From positions 570,955,095-571,019,094 of the forward strand of contig NC_081405.1 in NCBI RefSeq assembly GCF_030272615.1: 64,000 nucleotides of DNA, written 5' to 3'. Source of the DNA: Cryptomeria japonica. Taxonomy: Eukaryota > Streptophyta > Pinopsida > Cupressales > Cupressaceae. Shown in pieces: positions 12,387 through 21,475 of the stretch. The stretch's first letter is position 1, and each line of letters opens with the position of its first letter. The notes beneath the pieces were generated by a model that searched no databases, was not told the DNA's origin, and worked only from the letters and a program-made list of their open reading frames with translations. The position numbers and the translations under genes were made by a program.

Positions 12387-13265
12387 ATGGGTTCTCCTAA
12401 GTTTCCTCTCTTAACTCCTCATAATTATGCTACTTGGAAAATTTATGCATGGAGTAAACTTAAAGAAAAAGGACTAACGCATTGTATTGATGAAAATATT
12501 GATGCTCCCACTAATCCTAAGGTTGATCCAGTTGGTCACTTGGATTGGCTCACTAAAAATATCATGACAATTGGTACCTTAAGAAAGTATGTATCAAATG
12601 ATCTCATTTTTCATATTGAGAAATACACTCTATTCAAGGATTCTTGGCAAAAGTGTCAAGACTTATATGGTCAAGTTGATGAGATTAGGGGATATCAGAT
12701 TGATAGTGATCTCACCATGTTAGATCCCAAGAACTTTGATACTATACAAGATTATGTCACTAAGGCAAAAGAGTTGACGGAACAACTCAAGGATTGTGGC
12801 ATAGATAAGAAGGATACTCAATTGATCTTCAATTTGTTGGGAAAGCTTCCACAAGAATATGCAACATTTGTTTCTAGTTTCCAAACCCATAGGATGACAA
12901 TGGGTTCAAGCTACACAATGCCTACATTTGATGCTTTCGCTGAAATATTGATGATGGAACAAACTAAGTTGATAAGCATGGGAATTCTTAAGGCTTATAA
13001 GTCTCAAACATTACTGGCAAATTGAGGCAACAAAGGAAATCAAGGAAAGGACAACTCCAACAAGAAGAAATGGCAATCAAATCCTAAAGGCAAAGCATCA
13101 CCTTCTCCACAACAAGGACATTCATCCTCTTCCAACAGGGACAATTCACCAAAGAGGGAGAGACCTACTTGTGCCTATTGTAAAAATTTTGGTCATTAGG
13201 AGCTTCATTGCCATTCTAATAAGATTGACGAGCTTACAAACATCCTCAAAAAGCATAACATTGAT
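12387..13265 (+). pseudogene. gag: Element C gag (copia type) with zinc-knuckle remnant
   Basis: The open frame extends from 12333, but the internal ATG at 12387 (MGSPKFPLLTPHNYATWK) is the better start because copia gag typically begins just before an N-Y-x-x-W motif. The frame contains the copia gag helical domain (DSWQKCQDLYGQ, KELTEQLKDCGI, LLGKLPQEYATFVSSF). A TGA at 13023-13025 interrupts it, after which the same frame continues through a basic linker to a CCHC knuckle (CAYCKNFGH...C), itself split by a TAG at 13197-13199. Gag would package element RNA. The two in-frame stops make this copy defective. Confidence 0.75.
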
Positions 13266-13709
13266 ATGCCTAGTGTCTACAAGAAGGATGATTCATCAAC
13301 TTTGAATTTCACACATTCAAAAGGGAAATGGCAAGCATTCATGGCTTCTACAAGTGGGAAGACTCACTCTTTTAGGACAAGAAAAGGAAAATCTCTTTGT
13401 GCTACTACAAGTCATGATTTAGAGAGATGGCTTCTAGATTTAGGGGTCTCTCATCATATGGCATCTTTGCAATCTATGTTTTCCACATTTGATCCTTGCA
13501 CCATGCCACAGATTTTGATGGGAAATCTTACATACATGGATGTGATTGGGAAAGGATCTATTGCCATTGGGGATAACTCCTTCAATGATGTATTATGTAT
13601 ACCCCATTTGACAAACAATCTCCTTTCCATCTATCAAATAACACATGGCACAACTAAGAGAATTGTGGAGTTCACACCTAAGTCAGCTTTCATTACACTT
13701 GGAGACTAG
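13266..13709 (+). pseudogene. Element C protease remnant
   Basis: 147 codons in the gag frame. The copia retropepsin site, normally DSGAS followed by HH, here reads LDLGVSHHMA, so the residue after the catalytic Asp and the following Ala are changed. A downstream stretch ending IPHLTNNLLSIYQIT matches the protease C-terminal pattern. Beyond 13709 a frameshifted fragment (RVVDHASQLYSFSDF) continues the pattern briefly, then pol homology ends. The protease is likely inactive. Confidence 0.65.
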
Positions 13710-14854
13710 AGCTATCATTGTGACTAGAGTGGTTGATCATGCATCTCAGTTATACTCCTTTTCAGATTTTGTTTATGATAATTATTTCACAATGATGATT
13801 CTTCACATGATGACCACACTTCTTGTGATGGTTCAGATTTTAAGGAGAACTTTGGGTACTTGAACTTGGGGATTCTCACATGTGACCCCATTCTTGAGCC
13901 TTGTGTTTCATCTCCTCCTATTGATATCACATCACCTATTTTACCTGATGATGTGAATAGTGTGATAGTTTTGCCTTCATGTGATTCAATGCAGTAGGAT
14001 ATTTCATGTCTTCTAGCTTCAGTTTCATGGGATGGCTACTTGACAGACATTGCAGGTTTGTTTGTGGAATCCTATATTGTAGATTTGGGAGACACCATTG
14101 ATGATATACATCTTCTCTTTGATGAAGATGATCTTTCTTCGATTGTTGTAAGGGCACACTTTGACCCTCTTGTTCATCCTCTACATGATCATTCTTTCGA
14201 GGTTGATATGATTATGGATACTTATGTACAATAGTTGGAGGAGGTCTCTTTATGTTTAGAAGAGACATGTGAGTCTATGGGACTTGTTCTACTTTTTTCT
14301 CCACTAGATCTTGGAGTACCTTTTTCAGCAGTGTGGAGCAATTTACCACCTTTGGATGGGTTATCTTTTAGCATCGACATGGGGACACTTGAGCAGTTTT
14401 CAAAGACTTCATTCATCATGAATTTTTTTCATACTTCTTCCCTTCATGATTGGGGAGACTTCATGGATACACCTTTGGTTTTGTTTATTCCTAAGGGGAG
14501 GAATGTTGTTCGAGATTCGTGGAGCATTTTCTTCATAAATCATCGAGCTTCTATCATTGGTACAGATTGTACATTGAGGGGGGGCTTCCTAGCTTCTCTT
14601 CTTCTCTCATATGGGGCGGACTTTTTCCTCACATGGGGTTTTGTTCCTCACATTCATCTATGAGATTTCTCTTGTATAGCTTTCTTCTCTCTTTTGGGGG
14701 AGGGTTTTTTCCCATTGGGTTTTTCTCTCTTTCCTCTCTTTATGGGAGATTGCATTTGCATTTGTACATGGCTACCTAACATGGCCTCATAGCCAGGATC
14801 CATCCTGCATTTCTTAGTTGCATTGTAGACTTAAGTGCACTCCCCTAAGTTGCA
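13710..14854 (+). other. Element C 3' internal region, unassigned
   Basis: This replaces the pol region expected in an autonomous copia element. It holds fragments rich in Asp, Ser and hydrophobic residues (frames at 14040-14234 and 14235-14663) with no domain I recognise. It may be remnant coding sequence or captured DNA. Confidence 0.4.
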
Positions 14855-14866
14855 CTTAAGGGGGGG
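14855..14866 (+). promoter_or_regulatory. Element C polypurine tract
   Basis: CTTAAGGGGGG immediately precedes the 3' LTR at 14867, the expected position of the plus-strand primer. Confidence 0.75.
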
Positions 14867-15322
14867 TGTTGGTGTAAATAATTATTCATCATGGATATTA
14901 TTACACCTTACTTAAGTTTACTTAGGAAATGCATTTCATAGTAATTTGGGTATGAGACACTTGGATGTTTGTGCCACTTTATGATAGTGTGTGTAGGAGA
15001 AGATCGTGTTGCTACACTCCACCTTCCATGGGTGATCCACCTCATGTGGAATATTATATTGTTTCTCCTACCTACCCATATCTATTTCCTACCTACCCTT
15101 GTTTCTTATTGAGCCACATGTCATGTTTGTGTGCTCACATATCCATATTGCCTTGCGTATATAAGAAGGCTCATCTACATTGTACGAACAACTTTTGAAC
15201 ATCTTCTAATGATCCCGTTGATCATATTTTTCATCTTGATAGAATACAATTTATTCTTATCATCTATTTTGTCTCTCTTATTTGTGATCTCCATTGCCTC
15301 TTGATCTCGGAAAAATCTCACA
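14867..15322 (+). repeat. Element C 3' LTR
   Basis: 456 bp, the same length as the 5' LTR, TG...CA, followed by the GATAT target duplication. Confidence 0.9.
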
Positions 15323-15779
15323 GATATAGCCATAAGTTATCGGACAAAGGCCCCAACGATATCTGTAGTACACAATTAAGAACCACACCCTAGAAAACCA
15401 CATGTTAGATCACAAAATAACCTAATTATTACTAAGGAAGGTGATGAAATTTGCTGGTAGCAGTATGCCCCCTATTTTGGTTTGCTTATTAGTTAGGTGA
15501 AATAGGGTATCATGTTTACCACAACGAATTGTGATAAATATTTTGATGAAGAAAGTTCACAACAAGGCTTGATCACTCATCCAAGAATGTTATGGAAGTA
15601 ATGCAGAGTGAGAGGGAGAACTCACTATTGCAACGCCACTGACAGTGCGAGAATCGGAGCTTCCTACCTCAAGATATGATAGATTGAAGAAAAAGTGTAG
15701 AAATTAGGGTTTTAACTTAAAAACATAAAGTGAAAAAGTTCATAACGCATAAATATGAAAGTGACACCTTCATTTGTCA
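15323..15779 (-). repeat. Element B 3' LTR, proximal part
   Basis: This continues the alignment to the B 5' LTR (32694-33150) after the element C interruption. The minus-strand start is TGACAAATGAAGG at 15779; the partner at 33150 starts TGAAAAATGAAGG. Confidence 0.8.
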
Positions 15780-15795
15780 ACTTTTGACTTTTTGG
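15780..15795 (-). promoter_or_regulatory. Element B polypurine tract candidate
   Basis: On the minus strand a purine-rich run (CCAAAAAGTCAAAAGT) sits directly before the 3' LTR start at 15779, as required for a plus-strand primer. Confidence 0.5.
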
Positions 15796-16007
15796 AACTA
15801 TTCATTATAGAGGAGCCCATATGTTAGGCATCATGCCTCGACACCGACCTGAGTGACCCACAAGGATGGAGATCGTGCTCTAGTCCGTACTCACCGACCA
15901 ACCACTCGACGAGGTGAGTTGACCTTTTGTTGAGTCTTTTTTGACTTTTTCATGCTTTCATAGATTTAGGGATGGTGATGTCATTGCCGAGACCAGGTCC
16001 ATGCCCC

Positions 16008-16150
16008 TTCTTTGGGCACCTTTGGGTCCTAAGGCGCCCTCGTCCCCTAGGGCACCCTGGTCGCAACAAGGCGTCTCGGTCCTCCTAGGGCACCCTGGTC
16101 CCACCTGGGTGCCTTGGTCCCACCTAGGTGCCCTAGTCCCTATTGGGGGC
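16008..16150. repeat. GC-rich degenerate minisatellite, about 20-bp unit
   Basis: About seven imperfect units resembling RGGYGCCCTGGTCCCACCT follow one another in otherwise AT-rich DNA between the B 3' LTR and the antisense ORF. The unit shares the GCC...GGTCC core seen in LTR hairpins elsewhere in the window. Confidence 0.65.
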
Positions 16151-16299
16151 AAGAAGTGGCAACACGGGATCAAGTGATTGAATGTTAGAATAGATAGAAT
16201 GAATGCTTTGATTAGATGATAATGATGATGATCAATTACTGGGGATAGGATGCTTTGCTTTTTGTAGACACTACCATACATCTATGAGCATACTATCAA

Positions 16300-18360
16300 G
16301 ATCAGCTTCTAGAGCCTTCAGGAGTAGATCCCAAGGTTGATAGTGCAGGAGAGGGCATTGCTACATATAGTGGGCTTGTGTTATGCGATGACTATGCCAG
16401 CCATGAGATTCTATTTGGCGATGTTGATGGAGTTGATTGAGAGATAGGATGCAGACACCTTGACATTCTTGTTACCTATGGGGGAGATGATAATCACCCT
16501 TGAGGATGTATATGGTATCATGCACCTTCTCATCAGGCAGGAGACCGTGAGATATCGATCTGACCATACTGAGGTGGATTATAGGATAGAGAAGGTGTAT
16601 GTTGTGGGGGGAGTGATACTCGGTGAGATGAGGGGTCGTATCTTGGTCAGGTGGCTCCTACACCCTACCAGTGAGGTTCCATTAGTGAGGGGACTCATGA
16701 TCGTGGCCCTTGCATTAGCCATGTGCCCTAATGGGTGTGACACACACATGCATGGAGGACTCATCTACACAATCTGAGCGACAGAGAGACATAGGAGGGT
16801 ATATTCTTGGGGTCAGAGCATGCTTGTGCATCTATATCATGACCTTGGGGAGTATGTATTTGGGTAGGGATGCAGCTTGATGATATGCACACTACAATAG
16901 GTGTGGATGTTTGAGCATATTACCTATACTAGGCCTATTGGAGCCCCTATAGACCTAGTCCCAGAGCAACCTAGGATATTTTCTTATCTACATACCACGA
17001 GTGTCAATTTAGTGATCTATTGCATTGCACGTGGAGCTTAGATAGATTTATAGCGGGTGGAGTAATATGGAGACCCTACATTAGGATGTACATGTGGGCA
17101 AGGATATAGAGGAAATTATTTAGCATGTAGAGGAACCATCTACTAGATGGGTGGTACAGTCACATAGCTGTTCCCTTCTACTTTGACTGAGTCTAGTGGC
17201 AGATCAGGTTCGAGCAGTGCGTTCCTACTGATGTGCCTATGTACATTCGACACTCATGCATTATGCCGAGGCTAGGAGCCATTCCTAGGCCTACTAGTGA
17301 TGAGATCTATATCACAGATTCAGATGGGTTAGATAAGGATATTCTGATAGACTATAGAGATGATGTGGATGCACACTAATAGTACATCACATGGTGGGGG
17401 AGGACATACCTAGCAGCCACCTTCATAGCAGACTTCCCTGGAGGGAACCTTGGACCATGGAGATAGACAGGCGATAGAGAGGGATCCCATACATCCAAGG
17501 AGGCCTCATATGATCAGGCTGACAACATAGGAGAGCAGGAGATAGGCAGAGATGAAGATGATCCTGACACCAGAGAGGGAGATCGGGATGAAGATGACAA
17601 GGAGGATGGAGAGGAGGAGGAGGAGGATGACAATGAGGAGGAAGAGGAGGAGGAGGAGGAAGATGAGGAGGAGGAGGACGACAAGGAGGAAGAGGATGAT
17701 GAGGAGGAGGATGAGTCAAATGTAGTTCCTTGTCACTCTAGGGAAGACACCATATCCCTAGACCCATCAAGCCTCCCATTAAGGGTCGCGAAGGACCCTA
17801 TAAGGGGTCCTGATCCTAGTCCCCATCGGCCCATACCCACTGTATAAAGATAGTATGAGCACGAAGAGCCTAGCAAGTCCCAGTCTCAAGTGGTCTCTTT
17901 CCACAATCCCTACTGGCGACGGGGAGATCCAAGTAAGGTGTCTTGTTTTTTATACAATTTATGCATCTTACTTGTTTAGATTTGATGATGTAGAATGTTA
18001 CTAATAAAAATTTCTCTCTTTCTTCTAGCTACCATCCAGGAGTGGCATTCTCTTATTCAGAATGCAGTGACAGGACTCATCATGACTCCACACATTAATA
18101 GTTCATCATAGATAGCGCACAAATCCCAGAGGAGTGCAGGACGAAATGAGGACCTTTTCTTCCCTATTTGGATGGATATGGAGGTCCTACGAGAGATATT
18201 ATGATAGACAGAGAGTAACCTAGTAGCATCACAGATAGAGGAAACCACATACCACGGGATTATAATGGAGAGGGGTCGCAGGAGCTCCTTGCAAAGCCAC
18301 TCGTGGTCCATATCGTGATACACCCCCATGGGGCCACCCCTACGACCAGATCAGGAGGGG
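16300..18360 (+). pseudogene. Element B antisense ORF: plant mobile domain (PMD) protein, decayed
   Basis: This lies between pol and the 3' LTR of minus-strand element B but is coded on the plus strand. A longest open piece (16460-16777) contains the PMD hallmark TFLLPMGEMIITLEDVYGI; upstream in frame is a region like LLHIVGL...MELIER, and downstream SMLVHLYHDLGEYVFG and VWMFEHI. Each matches the equivalent part of the better preserved antisense ORF of element E. A Glu/Asp-rich tract (about 17560-17715) follows, then a last segment at 18029-18360. Several stops and probable frame changes break it. PMD (aminotransferase-like plant mobile domain) occurs in MAIN/MAIL proteins and in many transposons; its biochemical function is not settled. 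Confidence 0.65.
17933..18028 (+). other. Candidate 96-bp intron in the antisense PMD ORF
   Basis: A GTAAGG donor-like site at 17933 and a pyrimidine-rich acceptor TTTCTTCTAG ending at 18028 bracket an AT-rich stretch. Coding-like sequence is present on both sides. This is prediction only. Confidence 0.3.
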
Positions 18361-18969
18361 GCGTCTAGCCACCACCCTCCAGCTACTAGTCCTAGGGATA
18401 GGAGATGATCTTGTTGTATTGATGTATATATTATGATACTCATGGATATGTATCTATTTATGCTCATGTAATCTCAAACATGTTATTTTAATGCTTAAAC
18501 AATATGTGCATTTCTTAGATTAGAAGTAACATATTTAGTGATGAACATGTATGTCTTGATTTCTCAATGCTTCATGATTACATTGATACATGTGTGATCT
18601 AATTAAATAACTAAGTATTTAATTAAATGCTACTTTGACGATGTAAAAGAAGAATATATTAAGCCTAAGAGCTATATGACTAATGTGACTTAATTAACTC
18701 TAATTAAACACAACATGATATAATTATACTTAATACATAAGAAATTGTATAACATGCTAGAACATATGAAATGTAAATCTATTATAATTTACATAAAAGA
18801 ATCCAAGACAAATAATAAAGTAATGAAACATGCTTGTCAAGAATGAAGTAATGTAGACCAAACAATATAACATCATTTAATCTTACATACTTTAATGAAG
18901 ACATACTAACATATTACCCAATTTGGAAGAAAGAAAAGATACAAAGAGAGAACAAAAAGTAGACTAGAA

Positions 18970-19008
<39 letters not shown>

Positions 19009-19014
19009 GAACTA
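18361..19014. repeat. AT-rich spacer with (GA)n microsatellite
   Basis: The spacer separates the antisense ORF end from the pol end of B. A GA dinucleotide run lies at about 18968-19004. I see no gene. Confidence 0.7.
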
Positions 19015-20030
19015 GGCATAGTATCTACGAAGGTGCATAGCATTTATACGTTCCTTGAGAGGCGTACCTTCCACATCTTCTATTATGTAAGCACCTGATC
19101 CATAGACCTCGACAACAATGTATGTTCTAAGCCAATTAGGGTGGAATTTTCCTTTGTCCTTAGGTAAGGCATTCATGTTGCACTGATTCTCATAAAGGAT
19201 TAAATCACATACTGATAAGGACCATTGAATAACCTTATCATTGTAGCTTCATTGAAAAGTTTTATGATATGCTTGAATATGCTTGAAGGAATTTATACAT
19301 CATTCACCGAGAATCTCAAGCTGTTGAAGTATTTGCTCTCTATAGGAATCATCATCCACTATACCCTTAAGAGAAACTCTCAAAGAAGGAATTTCTAACT
19401 CCAAAGGCATAATGGCATCAAGACCATAAATAAGATTATAAGGAGTACAAGTCGTAGAAACACATACACTCATGCGATAGGCCCAAGGAGAATAGGTTAA
19501 TTGAGTATGCCAATCCTTACCATGCTTGTTTATAGTCTTTCAAAGAATTTGTTCAATAATCCTATTAGAAGACTCAGCTTGACCATTTGATTGAAGATAA
19601 TAAGGTGTAGAAAATTTATGTTGAATATGACATTTCTCGAGAAACTTCTTCACATCCTTATTTTTGAATGACATTCCATTATCCAAAACTAAGGCGGAAG
19701 GTATCTTGAATCGAGAGATAATGTTTTCAAAAATGAAATGACAAATTACTTCAGTGGTAGTGGATCAAACAGGAATGGCTTCCACCCACTTCATAAAGTA
19801 ATCAGTTGTAGTTATGATGAAGGAGGAGATATTTTACCAATGAGATCCAAACCCCATGTACAAAGGGGCGAAGATGCCACTTGAGATCGAAGTTCTTGGG
19901 TAGGGGACTGGATCAAATTGCTATGTTTCTCACACCGATGACATTTTTTAACAAACGCAAAGGAATCCTTTTCCATGGTTTGCCAATAATATCCCATTCG
20001 AAGCAATCTTTGAACTAAAGATCTACCCCC
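19015..20030 (-). pseudogene. Element B integrase
   Basis: The order on the minus strand is: a zinc-binding domain (GYYWQTMEKDSFAFVKKCHRC, near 20006-19900), the GLDLIGKISPPS junction to the catalytic core, the core end with NGQAESSNR (about 19530-19500) holding the catalytic Glu of D,D35E, then WAYRMSVC, LIYGLDAIMP and a C-terminal region ending GSGAYIIEDVEGTPLKERINAMHLRRYY near 19020. Integrase inserts element cDNA into host DNA. Stops and frame changes are frequent, so the enzyme is dead. The sequence type matches the integrase of element E, placing B and E in related Tat-like families. Confidence 0.75.
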
Positions 20031-20533
20031 AAACTACCCCCAACAAGCACCTGAATGTGCTTCCTCAAGAGCAATAAGGATTTCAGCCTTGTTTAGGCAT
20101 CGAAGGAAAAGACCATTATAACCCCTCCTATAAAAAATATTAGAAAGGATAATGTATATAGAAGCCAATTTGTGAATCCTAGCCCTAGTATTGTTATTCG
20201 TAGAGTCAGCAAAGGTACCATCACTCTAATATCTCATGATATGCAAGTACCATTCATCAAATTCTATAATGCATTAATACACCACATCACTAGGATTATC
20301 AACAATAGCCGAGGTAGTGAGATTATGAGTAATGAATTTAAGATCTACCAAGGGGTCCTCTAGAGACACAAGAGAGGCAACACATGCCATCGCATCAACA
20401 TGTCAATGATATTTTCAAGGAAGGGGCTCCATGATATAAGAATCAAATTTTTGCAATAAGGATAAACCTAGATCTTTATATTGTGATAATTTGTCTTACT
20501 TAGCTTGATAAAAACTTGTCACTTGTCTTCTGA
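20031..20533 (-). pseudogene. Element B RNase H to integrase spacer, degraded
   Basis: Heavily stopped remnant between the RNase H and integrase domains of B. It has no open frame worth naming. A short plus-strand frame at 20172-20363 is incidental. Confidence 0.5.
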
Positions 20534-20962
20534 TTAGTTAACTCCTGTCACTTGTTTCACATTCAATGCAAAGGCTTCTTTAATTCTAGCTATAAGAGCC
20601 TCATATTCAGCAATGTTGTTGGTACATAATAAATTAAGACGATATGATAAAGGAATAGGCTTCTTTTTAGGAGAGATTAAGACCACCCTTACCCCTAGTA
20701 CTGTACGACACTTAGAGCCATCAAAGTACAACTCCCAAGTCTCATCAACCTCAGTGGAAAAAATGTATTCGTCAGGAAACAACTCTGGATTAGGTAGGGA
20801 GAAGCGTGAATGAGCATCAACTAAGTGGTCAATCAACACTTGACCCTTTATTGTCTTTTGTAAGGCAAACTTAAGGTCAAACTTAGTCAACATCATAACC
20901 CACTTAGCTAAGCATCTCGAAAGGTCAGTTTTGGAAAAAATATGTTTAAGAGGATTGAATTT
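20534..20962 (-). pseudogene. Element B RT connection and RNase H
   Basis: The frame enters from inside copia D, but genuine B sequence starts at 20962. It has the RT connection (NPLKHIFSKTDLSRCLAKWV), then LYFDGSKC with the first catalytic Asp and NNIAEYEALIARIKEA with the Glu. This is the Ty3/gypsy layout in which RNase H degrades template RNA after RT. The other half of the RT domain lies across insertion D, at 25930 and beyond. Confidence 0.8.
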
Positions 20963-21424
20963 TGTTGAAATGTGGTGACTGATCAGCAAAGTACTGTACA
21001 CTCAGCACGTATCCTCGTCGGGGTCCGGGGCCGGGCCGGGCCCCGGGCAGGGGTTCGGGGGCGGCAGCCCCCGAGAAAGCGGGGGTTCAGGGGCGGCAGC
21101 CCCCCGAGAAAATTTTTTTTGCCGTTTCTGTTGATGAAAACCAACATTGTAATAAAACCCTAAAAAGGCCGACTTTGTTTGTTGCCCTAAAAACGCATGT
21201 TATAAGTGGCTGGGATGCTTAAGGCATTGTAAGGTTGATGTACTATTTTTGCTGGATAATAAGAAAGATTGGACGGCTGTGTATGGTGGACGTAACCCAT
21301 TCTGGGTGAACCACGTTAAATCTCTGTGTTATCTGTGTCCTGTTTTATTTCTGTATCTTTTGTATTTAAATCTGCATATAATTGTTAGTTCATATTTGCT
21401 TCGGATCTGCTTGAAACCCTAACA
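20963..21424 (+). repeat. Element D 5' LTR with GC-rich block
   Basis: 462 bp, TGTTGAAATG...CTAACA. Positions 21019-21118 form a GC-rich block with two roughly 30-bp units, each able to pair as GGGGGC-GGCA-GCCCCC. The block is absent from the 3' LTR. Confidence 0.9.
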
Positions 21425-21426
21425 AT

Positions 21427-21438
21427 TGGTATCAGAGC
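21427..21438 (+). promoter_or_regulatory. Element D primer binding site, initiator tRNA-Met
   Basis: TGGTATCAGAGC begins three bases after the 5' LTR, complementary to the 3' end of initiator tRNA-Met. Confidence 0.92.
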
Positions 21439-21475
21439 GAGGTTTACTGTAAATTGGCAGGACTTTCAGATTTGA

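Larger units (their letters stand above)
11118..15322 (+). mobile_element. Element C: complete non-autonomous Ty1/copia element, 4205 bp
   Basis: It has two 456-bp LTRs beginning TGTTGGTG and ending CACA. A primer binding site abuts the 5' LTR and a polypurine tract abuts the 3' LTR. Five-base target duplications GATAT flank it at 11113-11117 and 15323-15327. The orthologous position in the other LTR of B (32694-32698) holds a single GATAT, an empty-site control. Only gag and part of protease remain; integrase, RT and RNase H are absent. The LTRs differ at many sites, so C is older than D but younger than B. Confidence 0.92.

Noticed and set aside
17423-17719. Minus-strand frame rich in Pro and His
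   Set aside because: It is the complement of the GA-rich acidic tract of the antisense PMD ORF; composition alone keeps it open.
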